A stretch of DNA of 40,388 bases from Bacteroidales bacterium (GCA_007122505.1 SKTQ01000052.1:1-40388), one strand, 5' to 3'. Shown: positions 30,274-38,492, counted from the first letter of the stretch. Notes: generated by a model not told the origin, from the sequence alone. Translations and numbers: made by a program.

Positions 30274-31206
30274 ATGGAATATTTGCTGCGAGCCGAACAC
30301 GTCACGAAGGAATATGCAAGGCATCGTGCACTCAGCAACGTTAGCATGCATGTGCCCGAGCAAAGCATTTTTGGTCTGTTGGGCCCCAATGGTGCCGGTA
30401 AAACAACCCTCATCAGAATTATCAACCAGATTATCGGTGCCGATGAAGGCAGCATCTGGTTCAACAATGAGGTTCTGAAACCCAAGCATGTGCATGAGAT
30501 TGGTTACCTCCCTGAAGAACGCGGCCTTTACAAAAAGATGAAAGTGGGTGAACAGGCATTGTATTTAACTAGGCTAAAAGGACTCAAGGGGCATGAAGCA
30601 CGAAAAAAACTGAAAGAGTGGTTTGAGCGTTTTGAATTGACGCCATGGTGGGATAAAAAAGTAGAAGAATTATCCAAAGGGATGCAACAAAAGGTACAAT
30701 TCATCATCACCGTTCTGCACAATCCCCGCCTCCTAATTTTTGATGAGCCTTTTAGCGGCTTCGATCCAATCAATGTCAATATCCTCAAGGAAGAAATCCT
30801 GAACCTGCGGCGCAACGGTTCAACCATCATCTTTTCGACACACAATATGGGTTCAGTGGAGGAGTTGTGTGACAATATAGCACTGATCAATAAATCAGAA
30901 AAAATCCTGGAAGGAGAAGTGCACCAGATAAAAAAAGCATTCAAAAGCATGATTTATGAGGCAGAAGTAGATCAGTTGCAAAAACCTTTGACAGAGATCC
31001 TGGACAGGCGGTTTACCCTGATCCGCAGCGAAAAACAAAACGGAATAATGACAATCAGGGTGCAAATCAACGGACACAGTACCACAAACGATCTGATCGA
31101 AGCCTTGCTGCCCGCTGCCCAGGTTCTTTCTTTCAAGGAACTAACACCAAGCATGAACGACATTTTCATCAAAAAGGTCACCGGAAAGTTTCCACTGGAA
31201 AAATAG
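30274..31206 (+). CDS. ABC-2-type transporter ATP-binding protein
   Basis: A 310-residue ATPase subunit. Walker A is GPNGAGKTT (about 38-46), the Q-loop region is YLPEERGLYKKM, the signature is ELSKGMQQKVQ, Walker B with catalytic Glu is LLIFDEPFSGFDP, and the switch His is in FSTHNMGSVEELCD. The C-terminal 80 residues resemble the DUF4162 extension of Nat/drug-type exporters. It lies 14 bp after dnaJ and 50 bp before the permease gene, with which it should form the complex. Substrate is unknown; sodium, lipid or antibiotic export have all been reported for relatives. Confidence 0.92.
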   Translation: MEYLLRAEHVTKEYARHRALSNVSMHVPEQSIFGLLGPNGAGKTTLIRIINQIIGADEGSIWFNNEVLKPKHVHEIGYLPEERGLYKKMKVGEQALYLTRLKGLKGHEARKKLKEWFERFELTPWWDKKVEELSKGMQQKVQFIITVLHNPRLLIFDEPFSGFDPINVNILKEEILNLRRNGSTIIFSTHNMGSVEELCDNIALINKSEKILEGEVHQIKKAFKSMIYEAEVDQLQKPLTEILDRRFTLIRSEKQNGIMTIRVQINGHSTTNDLIEALLPAAQVLSFKELTPSMNDIFIKKVTGKFPLEK

Positions 31207-31256
31207 AATTTTGATTTGAGCAAGTCTAAACCGTTTAATACCAACACTGCATAAAA

Positions 31257-32594
31257 ATGAGCAAGACCGCCACAATTATCAAGAGGGAGTTTTTGAGCCG
31301 GGTAAAGAAGCGTTCCTTTATCGTGATGACCATTTTAGGGCCCTTGTTGATGGCTGCCATCATTATCGTACCCGCCGTTGTGGCGCAACTGTCGGACAGC
31401 GATTACAACATTGCCATTGTTGACGACACCAGGTTGTTTTATGACCGGTTTGACGATACAAACAACATCCTGTTCACACCTTTGAGCACAAATATTGACA
31501 GAGCCATTGAGTTTATGCATGAAGACCGTTTCGACGCAGTGCTCCATATACCTGAAATCGCTTTTGAAGCACCGTCCAGCTTACGTCTTTTCTCAGAAAA
31601 ATCAGTGAATTTCAATGCCAAACTTTTGGTTGAAAGGATTCTACAGACGGAATTCGAAAGTTTGAAGCTGGGTCATGCCGGCATCGATAAGGAGATATTA
31701 AAGGCCATTGAAACCCCAATTAACATACAGGCAATCAGGATCAAAGATGATGGAGAGCTGATCACTGACTACCCCGAGGTGAGTATGGGGCTTGGTTTTG
31801 TAAGTGGTTTTCTGATATATATTTTCATATTTCTTTTTGGATCACAGGTGCTTCGCGGTGTGCTGGAAGAAAAAACCAGCCGCATTGTGGAAATCATTGT
31901 TTCATCGGTTAAGCCTTTTCAGCTGATGATGGGAAAAATTGTGGGTGTTGGTATGGTGGGACTGACCCAGTTTCTGATATGGATCGTATTGACTTTTGCC
32001 ATTGTAACCACATTTCAGGTAATTATGCCCGACTTGTTCCGGTTTACGCCCGACGAGCAGGTGTTTGTTACGAGTACACAGGTTCTGAGTGCCGAAGAAA
32101 TGGAGAAACAGAAAGAACAGATACAACAATTTGACACCACTGCCGGACAGATCATGCAGGGTCTTTCTGCCATTAACTTTCCCGTGATGATCTTTTCGTT
32201 TATTTTCTATTTCCTGGGAGGATACCTGTTGTATGCAGCATTGTTTGCCGCCATTGGTTCTGCTGTCGATAATGAGGCTGACACCCAACAGTTTATGCTG
32301 CCTGTTACCATCCCTTTATTGCTATCTATCATTATGGCACAGATGGTTATCAGTAATCCCTCAGGCCCGGTGGCACTATGGCTCTCCATGATTCCGCTAA
32401 CCTCTCCGGTAATCATGATGGTACGAATTCCCTTTGGCGTAAGTTATGAAGAGATTGCCCTTTCAGCCGGCCTTTTGGTAATTGGTTTCATCTTCACCAC
32501 CATGCTGGCTGCGAGGATATACCGCACCGGTATCCTGATGTATGGGAAAAAAACCAGTTACAGGGAATTATGGAAATGGATCAGGCACGCCTGA
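31257..32594 (+). CDS. ABC-2-type transporter permease
   Basis: A 445-residue membrane protein of the NatB/ABC-2 class. One N-terminal membrane segment (about 21-45, FIVMTILGPLLMAAIIIVPA) is followed by a large extracytoplasmic domain (about 50-175). A cluster of about five membrane segments then runs from about residue 178 to 425, including MGLGFVSGFLIYIFIFLFGS and FIFYFLGGYLLYAALFAAIG. A charged insertion (EEMEKQKEQIQQFDTTAGQI) separates two of them. The conserved cytosolic motif RGVLEEKTSRIVEIIVSSVK after the second segment is diagnostic of the family. It pairs with the ATPase gene immediately upstream. Exported substrate is unknown. Confidence 0.92.
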   Translation: MSKTATIIKREFLSRVKKRSFIVMTILGPLLMAAIIIVPAVVAQLSDSDYNIAIVDDTRLFYDRFDDTNNILFTPLSTNIDRAIEFMHEDRFDAVLHIPEIAFEAPSSLRLFSEKSVNFNAKLLVERILQTEFESLKLGHAGIDKEILKAIETPINIQAIRIKDDGELITDYPEVSMGLGFVSGFLIYIFIFLFGSQVLRGVLEEKTSRIVEIIVSSVKPFQLMMGKIVGVGMVGLTQFLIWIVLTFAIVTTFQVIMPDLFRFTPDEQVFVTSTQVLSAEEMEKQKEQIQQFDTTAGQIMQGLSAINFPVMIFSFIFYFLGGYLLYAALFAAIGSAVDNEADTQQFMLPVTIPLLLSIIMAQMVISNPSGPVALWLSMIPLTSPVIMMVRIPFGVSYEEIALSAGLLVIGFIFTTMLAARIYRTGILMYGKKTSYRELWKWIRHA

Positions 32595-32679
32595 CGGGGG
32601 TGTTCATTGAGAAATTCACCAAACAGCGCAGCAGGCTTTTATTAGCGTTAACAGACCGTGCTATTGATTTCTTTTCCTT

Positions 32680-32687
32680 TATCTTTG
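32680..32687 (+). promoter_or_regulatory. -7 promoter element of the response regulator gene
   Basis: TATCTTTG matches TAnnTTTG exactly, 13 bp before the ATG at 32700. A transcript starting about 4-7 nt downstream would carry only 6-9 nt of leader, or up to 15 nt if the ATG at 32706 is used. It rules out the longer open frame that begins at 32658. Confidence 0.5.
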
Positions 32688-32699
32688 TTAAAAAAGAAT

Positions 32700-33884
32700 A
32701 TGACTATGGCCAAAATTCTGGTAATCGACGACGAAAGCAGCATTAGAAATACACTCAAAGACATACTGGAATACGAAAAATTTGAGGTTACGCTTGCGGA
32801 AGATGCTGAGGAGGCGCTGGAGAAAATTCAGCAAGGCCCTTTTGATGTGGTATTGTGTGATATCAAAATGCCAAAGATGGATGGGATCACCCTGCTGGAC
32901 AAAATAAGGGAGCATGACCCGGATGCCAGCGTAGTGATGATATCGGGCCACGGCACCATTGATACGGCAGTAGAAGCCATAAAGAAGGGAGCCTATGACT
33001 TTATTTCCAAGCCCCTTGACCTGAATCGTTTGCTGATAACCATCCGCAACGCCATGGACAAAACCAAGCTGGTTACCGAAACACGAGTTTTGAAGCGTAA
33101 GGTTAGCAAAACTTATGAAATGATAGGCCAATCGGAGGCCATACAACATATCAAGGCCATGATTGAGCGAGTGGCACCCACCGACGCCCGGGTTTTTATC
33201 ACCGGTGAAAATGGTACCGGAAAGGAGCTTGTTGCCAGATGGGTGCATGAATTGAGCAATCGTTCGTCCGGACCATTTATAGAGGTAAACTGTGCGGCCA
33301 TTCCTTCGGAGCTTATTGAAAGCGAATTATTCGGCCACGAGAAGGGTTCATTCACATCTGCTGTCAAGCAAAAGAAAGGCAATTTTGAGCTTGCCAGCGG
33401 TGGTACCATTTTCCTGGATGAGGTAGGCGACATGAGCCTCTCGGCGCAGGCAAAGGTATTGCGTACCCTCCAGGAGAACAAGATTACCCGCGTGGGAGGT
33501 GAAAAAGAGATCGTGGTGGATGTGCGTGTGGTAGCAGCTACCAACAAAAACATTCAGCAAGAAATAAAGCAGGGAAATTTCCGGGAAGACCTTTACCATC
33601 GCCTGAGTGTAATCCTGATCCATGTCCCTACGCTGAATGAAAGAGCCGGTGATATCCCTTTACTGGCCGATCACTTCCTGGAAGAAGTGCTTCAGGAACA
33701 AAGCATGCCCCCAAAATCATTTTCAGAAGACGCCTACCAGGCACTGCAGGACATTCAATGGACAGGCAATATACGGGAGCTGCGCAACGTGGTTGAGCGA
33801 CTGGCCATTTTATGCGACAAAGAAATTACAGCCGCCGACGTAAAACAATTTGCCCAGCCCCTGAGTCAAATCAAAAAAGCATGA
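32700..33884 (+). CDS. NtrC-class sigma-54-dependent response regulator lacking a DNA-binding domain
   Basis: A 394-residue regulator. Receiver domain 4-120 has the acidic pair D10-D11, phospho-acceptor D54 (LCDIKMP) and K104. The AAA+ domain 142-375 has Walker A GENGTGKE (169-176), Walker B GGTIFLDE (234-241), and R-finger region FREDLYHRLSV. The sigma-54 contact loop, normally GAFTGA, reads GSFTSA (216-221). The protein ends QPLSQIKKA, 20 residues after the AAA+ lid helices, without the Fis-type helix-turn-helix usually found there; total length is about 60-80 residues shorter than NtrC. No downstream frame restores it. The start at 32700 fits the promoter-like TATCTTTG; 32706 (MAKILVIDDE) is equally likely. 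No partner histidine kinase is next to it. Confidence 0.93.
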   Translation: MTMAKILVIDDESSIRNTLKDILEYEKFEVTLAEDAEEALEKIQQGPFDVVLCDIKMPKMDGITLLDKIREHDPDASVVMISGHGTIDTAVEAIKKGAYDFISKPLDLNRLLITIRNAMDKTKLVTETRVLKRKVSKTYEMIGQSEAIQHIKAMIERVAPTDARVFITGENGTGKELVARWVHELSNRSSGPFIEVNCAAIPSELIESELFGHEKGSFTSAVKQKKGNFELASGGTIFLDEVGDMSLSAQAKVLRTLQENKITRVGGEKEIVVDVRVVAATNKNIQQEIKQGNFREDLYHRLSVILIHVPTLNERAGDIPLLADHFLEEVLQEQSMPPKSFSEDAYQALQDIQWTGNIRELRNVVERLAILCDKEITAADVKQFAQPLSQIKKA

Positions 33885-33935
33885 TCCAGGATTGCGATCC
33901 GGACGAAACAAGCAAATGGGTTTTAGATTTTTGTT

Positions 33936-35285
33936 TTACCGGATCAATGGCGTAAGAGCTTCCGTTTCGCGGAAAAACAGAATTGCGTCGTAGCGCAGGG
34001 GCACAATGGTTTGCACGTATTGCCTGTGGTCGTTTGCCGGATCGTACACAACACCAATTGCACGGTTGCCAAATGCCTGCATGAAGTCTTCTCTTACGCG
34101 GTCGGTATCGTCAAACACCAGGTAGAAACTTTCCAAACCTGTTTGGCGGAAAACATATTCTATGGTGTTTCGGCGTGCTTCGGGCACCCTCATTTTTTGC
34201 ATGCGACCCCCCCAGGAAGCACCTGCTTTCACAGTTCCTGAATAGGTTGCGAATCCAACAAGAAAAACCTCTTCCGGACCATGCTTTTCCCTGGTTAACT
34301 GTCCGATGTTTTCCTGTCTGCGCTGCTGCATCTCCGTAAACCTGGCATCACCAATATGGGTATTGTGCGCCCAGACAATTCCCCTGGCATCTTCACCATA
34401 AAAGTCTAGCAAATTATTGACGGTCATATCCATATAGCGCACACGGCTGTTCCATGAACGGGCGTCCTGGCGGGTCATGGAGTAGCGGTAAAACCGTTCT
34501 GCATGTTTCACCACAAGGGCATTTTGCATAAGGTAAAAATATGCATGCTCCGGAAGATCTGCAAATCTGTCTCGTTCTTCCCGGAGGAGTGTTACAACTG
34601 CCTCAAAATCAAGCACACAATCGCGCGCAGCACCACTGGCAACAGAACGGGCATAGAGCCAGCTGTCTCCGTCAAAAGGTTCAAAGCATGCATAGTGACG
34701 CCTAAGGGTTTCGTAAAGCGCCTGATCATGACCGGCCAAAAAAGTCAGCACCTGATTGAATGAATTCCATTCGTCATATACATCTTTGCCATAAAATCCG
34801 ACTTTCTGGTTATCAGGCAGATCTTCATTGAAAGCCCTCAGCCATTCAGCCAGCACAACCACTTCTTCATTTCCCCACATCCACAACGGCCACCTTTGCA
34901 AACCCATCAATACTTCACGGGCACTTCCGGCCGCACCGGGTTTGTTTTTAACATAGCGGTTCAGTTCATATAAACTGGCCCAGTCTCCTTCCACGGCAAT
35001 AAAGTTAAATCCATGTTCGGCTATAAGCCTGCGACTGATGCTGTCGCGCCAGGCATAATACTCCCTGGTTCCGTGACTGGCTTCTCCTAATAAAACAAGC
35101 CTCCTGTTGCCGGCTATGGACACCAGTTCATCCATATCTGTAGACTGTTCAAGCACATGCGCCCTCTGTTGGATAAATGACACGAGATCATCTGCGGATT
35201 CCTGTTGATGCTCCCCCATGGCGCATGAGAATAATCCGACAATAACGGCAATTAAAGTAATTGGTTTTTTCATGAAAAAAGACAT
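33936..35285 (-). CDS. Erythromycin-esterase-family lipoprotein
   Basis: A 449-residue protein from the ATG at 35285 (MSFFMKKPITLIAVIVGLFS followed by C). LFSC is a lipobox, so it should be acylated and membrane-anchored; a start at 35273 would also keep it, while the open frame further upstream would bury the signal. The Ere-type fold motifs are visible: LLGEASHGTREYY with Glu and His, VEGDWASLYELN, VGFYGKDVYDEW, VWAHNTHIGDARFTEM with His, and VGFATYSGTVKAG near the end. Only some family members hydrolyse macrolides; others are hydrolases of unknown substrate, so drug resistance is not implied. It converges with the regulator gene (51-bp gap). It probably starts from a promoter about 210 bp upstream. 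Confidence 0.87.
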   Translation of the reverse strand: MSFFMKKPITLIAVIVGLFSCAMGEHQQESADDLVSFIQQRAHVLEQSTDMDELVSIAGNRRLVLLGEASHGTREYYAWRDSISRRLIAEHGFNFIAVEGDWASLYELNRYVKNKPGAAGSAREVLMGLQRWPLWMWGNEEVVVLAEWLRAFNEDLPDNQKVGFYGKDVYDEWNSFNQVLTFLAGHDQALYETLRRHYACFEPFDGDSWLYARSVASGAARDCVLDFEAVVTLLREERDRFADLPEHAYFYLMQNALVVKHAERFYRYSMTRQDARSWNSRVRYMDMTVNNLLDFYGEDARGIVWAHNTHIGDARFTEMQQRRQENIGQLTREKHGPEEVFLVGFATYSGTVKAGASWGGRMQKMRVPEARRNTIEYVFRQTGLESFYLVFDDTDRVREDFMQAFGNRAIGVVYDPANDHRQYVQTIVPLRYDAILFFRETEALTPLIR

Positions 35286-35370
35286 TGATATATTGTTGAT
35301 TTCATTATCAGAACTTGCCTGCCTGTTCGGTGCTGGCACGATTGGATACATCCGGCAGCGGGTACATCTT

Positions 35371-35403
35371 ATCATTTTTTTAATGATGATACAACATCAT
35401 CAT
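35371..35403. promoter_or_regulatory. Overlapping inverted repeats in the esterase leader
   Basis: Two perfect inverted repeats overlap. ATGATGAT (35383-35390) and ATCATCAT (35396-35403) have a 5-nt loop. ATCATT (35371-35376) and AATGAT (35382-35387) have a T5 loop. They share the middle arm, so only one hairpin can form at a time. They lie about 85-120 bp upstream of the esterase ATG, inside its predicted leader. They could be an operator or a switch between two RNA folds; the stems are A/T-rich and weak. Confidence 0.4.
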
Positions 35404-35475
35404 AGCAAAACAATACAGCATTTCGGATAAAATGGTATGATGTTTCAACCGTATAGCCATCACGAAAAAACTACC

Positions 35476-35485
35476 GGTTATAACC
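35476..35485. repeat. 10-bp perfect palindrome near the esterase promoter
   Basis: GGTTATAACC reads the same on both strands. It lies 15-24 bp downstream of the -7 element of the minus-strand promoter candidate, close to its predicted start site, where a repressor could bind. A single 10-bp palindrome can occur by chance. Confidence 0.3.
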
Positions 35486-35499
35486 AAGGCTGTTTTTCA

Positions 35500-35529
35500 C
35501 AAATATACAAAAGAAGGCGGATTTGCAAA
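35500..35529 (-). promoter_or_regulatory. Candidate promoter of the erythromycin-esterase-family gene
   Basis: On the minus strand TTTG (35529-35526) and TATATTTG (35507-35500) are separated by 18 bp, a good Bacteroidota promoter match on both boxes. Transcription would start near 35494, giving a leader of about 210 nt before the ATG at 35285, with the inverted repeats described above inside it. Confidence 0.55.
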
Positions 35530-35806
35530 AACCAGTTAGAGGTTATCGTCCTCAAAATGAAAACAAAATTGACCATACTTCTGTTGGTACATTATACAAG
35601 GGAAGTATTCCGACGGGTTTCAAAACATTTTTGGGACTTGGTTTTCGCAACGGATTTCAACTTGCATTGCGGTTTCAATATAATTTAAGCGGCTATATTG
35701 GGTTACGTATTGAAGAGGTGTTGAAATCTGTCGAAAATTGCGGCTTAAACAAGCGTTTGTGGCCTGAATTACAGTTATTTATATATCAATCATCCCCGGA
35801 TTTTAT

Positions 35807-35814
35807 TATTTTTG
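35807..35814 (+). promoter_or_regulatory. -7 promoter element of the outer membrane protein gene
   Basis: TATTTTTG matches TAnnTTTG, 43 bp before the ATG at 35858. The area is very A/T-rich, which lowers the weight of the match, and no -33 element is clear. Confidence 0.4.
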
Positions 35815-35857
35815 TACCCGATTTTTTTTTTAATATTCTATTGAAACCTGTTTAACC

Positions 35858-37150
35858 ATGAAGTCTGTATCATATTTTTCATTTTCTGTTTTTTTGCTGT
35901 TTTTTGGTTTGATGATGTTGGTTCATCCGCTCCGGGCACAATATGTGCATGATGAAGAAAAATCCGGGGGCACCAACAACCGGATATCCGTATTTCTGGA
36001 TGCTCCGTGGTGGCTTGACCGTGATTTTGTGCGCGAGCAGATTCCCATTGTATATTATGTACGTGACAAGGAAGCGGCTGATGTGCATATTCTGATGACC
36101 CGACATGGGGCGGGCAGAGCAGGTACCATATATGCTATCTCTTTTATTGGACGCCGCGGGTTTCAGGGCACCGATCAGGATATCAGCTATTGGGCGCCGG
36201 CAGGGAATTCCGGTGATGATACCCGCCGGGGATATACCAACAAAATCAAGATCGGGCTGGTCCGGTACATTGCCACTACCCCACTGATTAGCCGTATCAT
36301 TGTGGATTATGATTTTGATGAAGAAGCCATCATCAGGGAAAACGCTCTTGAGCCGCCCATTGATCCATGGAACAGTTGGGTGTTCGAAATCTATGGTGGG
36401 GGAAACTTCCGCATTGAGGAAAAACAACGCAATTACTCTTCCCGGTTTGGGTTTTTTGCCGACAGGATAACTGCTGACTGGAAGGTTCGTTTCAGGCCAT
36501 ACTTTAACTTCAGCCAAAGAACCTTTTTTACGGAAAATGACACCATCATCAGCAAATCGCACCGGCACGGACATCAGGCATATGTTGTTAAAAGTATCAA
36601 TGACCATTGGTCTGTCGGCATCTTTAACTCCAGCCTTTCCAGCACCTTTCACAATATGCGATTCAATTTTGAGTTGTTGCCCGCAGTAGAATACAGCCTT
36701 TTCCCCTATGATGAAGCAACGCGGCGTTCCATCACATTTGCCTACAGAATGGGCTATGGCTATCACGATTACATGGAAACCACCATTTTTGCCAAAGAAA
36801 ATGAGTTTCTCTGGTCACAGTCGGTGGAAGCAGCCGCCCGTTTTCAGCAGCCATGGGGAAATTTTCGCGCAGGCATAACCGGATCCCACTTTTTTCATGA
36901 CTTATCCATTAACCGTGCTGAAATCTTTGCCAATGTGAACCTCAGAATCTTCCAGGGGTTTTCGCTGAACGTTCAGACAAACATCAATCTGATCAATGAC
37001 TTGCTGGCTATTCCGGCAGGTGACCTGACCATCGAGGAAATCCTTCTCGAACAATCACAACAATCCACCAATTATATGGTTTCGGGTAGCATTGGGCTAA
37101 GCTATACTTTCGGATCGGAGTTCAGTGCGGCTTTTAACCCGCGATTGTAG
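35858..37150 (+). CDS. Predicted outer membrane beta-barrel protein, function unknown
   Basis: A 430-residue protein not assigned to a known family. Residues 1-27 are a signal peptide (MKSVSYFSFSVFLLFFGLMM, cleavage near LRA-QY). Residues 40-165 are a globular region (DAPWWLDRDFVREQIPIVYY, ADVHILMTRHGAGRAG) that resembles a periplasmic domain. From about residue 170 to the end there are many alternating hydrophobic/aromatic strands with turns, such as WVFEIYGGGNFRIEEKQRNY, DWKVRFRPYFNFSQRTFF, SVEAAARFQQPWGNFRAGIT and FANVNLRIFQGFSLNVQTNI. It ends MVSGSIGLSYTFGSEFSAAF, typical of transmembrane barrel strands. It is flanked by a gene remnant and an amidohydrolase gene and shows no operon partner. 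Confidence 0.75.
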   Translation: MKSVSYFSFSVFLLFFGLMMLVHPLRAQYVHDEEKSGGTNNRISVFLDAPWWLDRDFVREQIPIVYYVRDKEAADVHILMTRHGAGRAGTIYAISFIGRRGFQGTDQDISYWAPAGNSGDDTRRGYTNKIKIGLVRYIATTPLISRIIVDYDFDEEAIIRENALEPPIDPWNSWVFEIYGGGNFRIEEKQRNYSSRFGFFADRITADWKVRFRPYFNFSQRTFFTENDTIISKSHRHGHQAYVVKSINDHWSVGIFNSSLSSTFHNMRFNFELLPAVEYSLFPYDEATRRSITFAYRMGYGYHDYMETTIFAKENEFLWSQSVEAAARFQQPWGNFRAGITGSHFFHDLSINRAEIFANVNLRIFQGFSLNVQTNINLINDLLAIPAGDLTIEEILLEQSQQSTNYMVSGSIGLSYTFGSEFSAAFNPRL

Positions 37151-37227
37151 TTTGGGAAATCGGCCGAAGGATATCCGTTTTCACAATATTTTTGCTGAAA
37201 ATTGAATCATCCAAAACTTCTTTTCTT

Positions 37228-37235
37228 TAAATTTA
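37228..37235 (+). promoter_or_regulatory. Weak -7-like element upstream of the amidohydrolase gene
   Basis: TAAATTTA differs from TAnnTTTG only at the last base. A TTG at 37202-37204 lies 23 bp upstream. The ATG at 37318 is about 80 bp downstream. This is a tentative call in the 167-bp gap 37151-37317. Confidence 0.3.
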
Positions 37236-37317
37236 CATATGCATACAGGGGAGTAATAGTCTTCCGGGAATTGCATGTATGATAATGCTTTAGGCGTATT
37301 TTAAAAACCCAAAAATC

Positions 37318-38403
37318 ATGGATACCAAATACAGTATATATAATTGTCACATCCACACTTTTAGAAGGGAAGATGTGCCGCGGGGATTTCTCCCTGCCGG
37401 CCTGGTAGGTATTTTGAATACCAGGTTGGGTTTTTGGCTTGTATCAAAAACACTCGATGTTTTTTTTAAAGTCTCTGATGAAAACATTTACCAGAAATAT
37501 TTGCAGTTTATTGATGTGGGATCGCTGCCATCCCAGGAAGAAATTTTTCTCAGGTGTTATAAACAATATCCTAAAAACGCAAGGTTTTTTATTCATGCCA
37601 TAGATATGCGATACATGAACGCGGGATTGATTCCGCGCGAATACCAGGATCAGTTGGGGGAGCTGGAGGCACTGTATAACAAGTATCCTGATAACATCAT
37701 ACCATTTATCCAGGTGGATCCGAGGCGCCCGGACGGTTACCAACTATTCAGAGACGCCATGGAGAAAGGTTTTCGGGGAGTGAAGCTTTATCCTGCGATG
37801 GGTCATACGGTAAGCGATAAAAATCTGATACCGGTTTATGAGTATTGCAATGCAAACAAGATTCCTGTATTGGTTCATTGTGGCCCGCAGTCACCTGTAA
37901 ATTACAGAACATCTGCACGAAGGCTGAAGAAAATGCTGGATGATGCAGGAATACCCTATGCGCCGAACTTTAAGGCAAAAGAGCTTGCCGCCCAGTTTGG
38001 CCATCCGGTGTTATACATTCCCATCCTGGAAAAATATCCAGACATGCATATTTGTTTTGCCCACTGGGGGTCTGAAGTTTCATGGGACAGATACCTGGAG
38101 GATCCGGCCGATGGCAATAACTGGTTTCACATCATCAGGTTTATGTTGGAAAAATATCCGAACCTTTATACAGATATATCCTTTACCCTGCATAATGAAT
38201 CTTATTTCCCGGTTTTGAAAGTATTTTTGGAGGATGACAGGATCAGGCCGAAGGTTTTATTCGGCACTGATTATTATATGGTTAAGACCCGGTCGCCTGA
38301 AAAAAAGTTTGGGTTTGATATCCGGGCATTTTTGGGGGAAGGTCTTTTTCGTGCCATTGCCCATGACAATCCCAGGCGTTTTTTACACGATCATCCTGAA
38401 TGA
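37318..38403 (+). CDS. Amidohydrolase-family metal-dependent hydrolase
   Basis: A 361-residue TIM-barrel protein of the amidohydrolase 2 (ACMSD-like) group. Metal and catalytic residues are visible: H11 and H13 in NCHIHTF, K156 in GVKLYPAMG, H187 in VLVHCGP, H249 in CFAHWGSE and D318 in LFGTDYYM. These enzymes decarboxylate or hydrolyse aromatic acids, lactones or related substrates using one Zn2+ or Mn2+. There is no signal peptide, so it acts in the cytosol. No neighbouring pathway genes identify the substrate. It converges with the PFOR gene, separated by a terminator. Confidence 0.85.
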   Translation: MDTKYSIYNCHIHTFRREDVPRGFLPAGLVGILNTRLGFWLVSKTLDVFFKVSDENIYQKYLQFIDVGSLPSQEEIFLRCYKQYPKNARFFIHAIDMRYMNAGLIPREYQDQLGELEALYNKYPDNIIPFIQVDPRRPDGYQLFRDAMEKGFRGVKLYPAMGHTVSDKNLIPVYEYCNANKIPVLVHCGPQSPVNYRTSARRLKKMLDDAGIPYAPNFKAKELAAQFGHPVLYIPILEKYPDMHICFAHWGSEVSWDRYLEDPADGNNWFHIIRFMLEKYPNLYTDISFTLHNESYFPVLKVFLEDDRIRPKVLFGTDYYMVKTRSPEKKFGFDIRAFLGEGLFRAIAHDNPRRFLHDHPE

Positions 38404-38436
38404 TGACCACCGGAGGGGTCGTCTGAAAAATTGGAA

Positions 38437-38472
38437 TAAAAAAAGGAGCTGCTTTATACAAACAGCCCCTTT
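38437..38472 (-). terminator. Intrinsic terminator of the pyruvate:ferredoxin oxidoreductase gene
   Basis: On the minus strand AAAGGGGCTG (38472-38463) pairs with CAGCTCCTTT (38451-38442) over 10 bp including one G-T. The loop is 11 nt, and T residues continue to 38437. It lies 20 bp past the stop codon. In the other direction it could also slow transcription of the amidohydrolase gene, though its T tract there is short. Confidence 0.8.
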
Positions 38473-38492
38473 GGAAACGAACAAAGCAAAAC

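Larger units (their letters stand above)
35484..35855 (+). pseudogene. Possible remnant of an outer membrane protein gene
   Basis: An open stretch without a convincing start codon runs from 35484 to a TAA at 35853. Its translation contains VGTLYKGSIPTGFKTFLGLG and FRNGFQLALRFQYNLSGYIG, which alternates like neighbouring beta-strands of an outer membrane barrel. It then passes into low-quality sequence rich in Leu and Phe. There is no signal peptide and no obvious ribosome binding site, and the frame overlaps the promoter candidates for both flanking genes. I read it as a decayed fragment, but a family match would be needed to prove it. Confidence 0.35.

Noticed and set aside
30260..32594. The ABC exporter next to the regulator as a dedicated antibiotic-resistance module with the esterase gene
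   Set aside because: The genes are on different strands or transcription units and families are broad; adjacency alone does not support a joint resistance function.
33896..33945. Inverted repeat GATCCGG/CCGGATC between the convergent regulator and esterase genes
   Set aside because: The 36-nt loop and lack of T tracts make it a poor terminator, and the right arm lies in coding sequence. It may be chance.
35879..36766. 295-codon minus-strand frame opposite the outer membrane protein gene
   Set aside because: The plus-strand frame has a signal peptide and barrel-like strands; the antisense peptide has neither a signal nor recognisable motifs.
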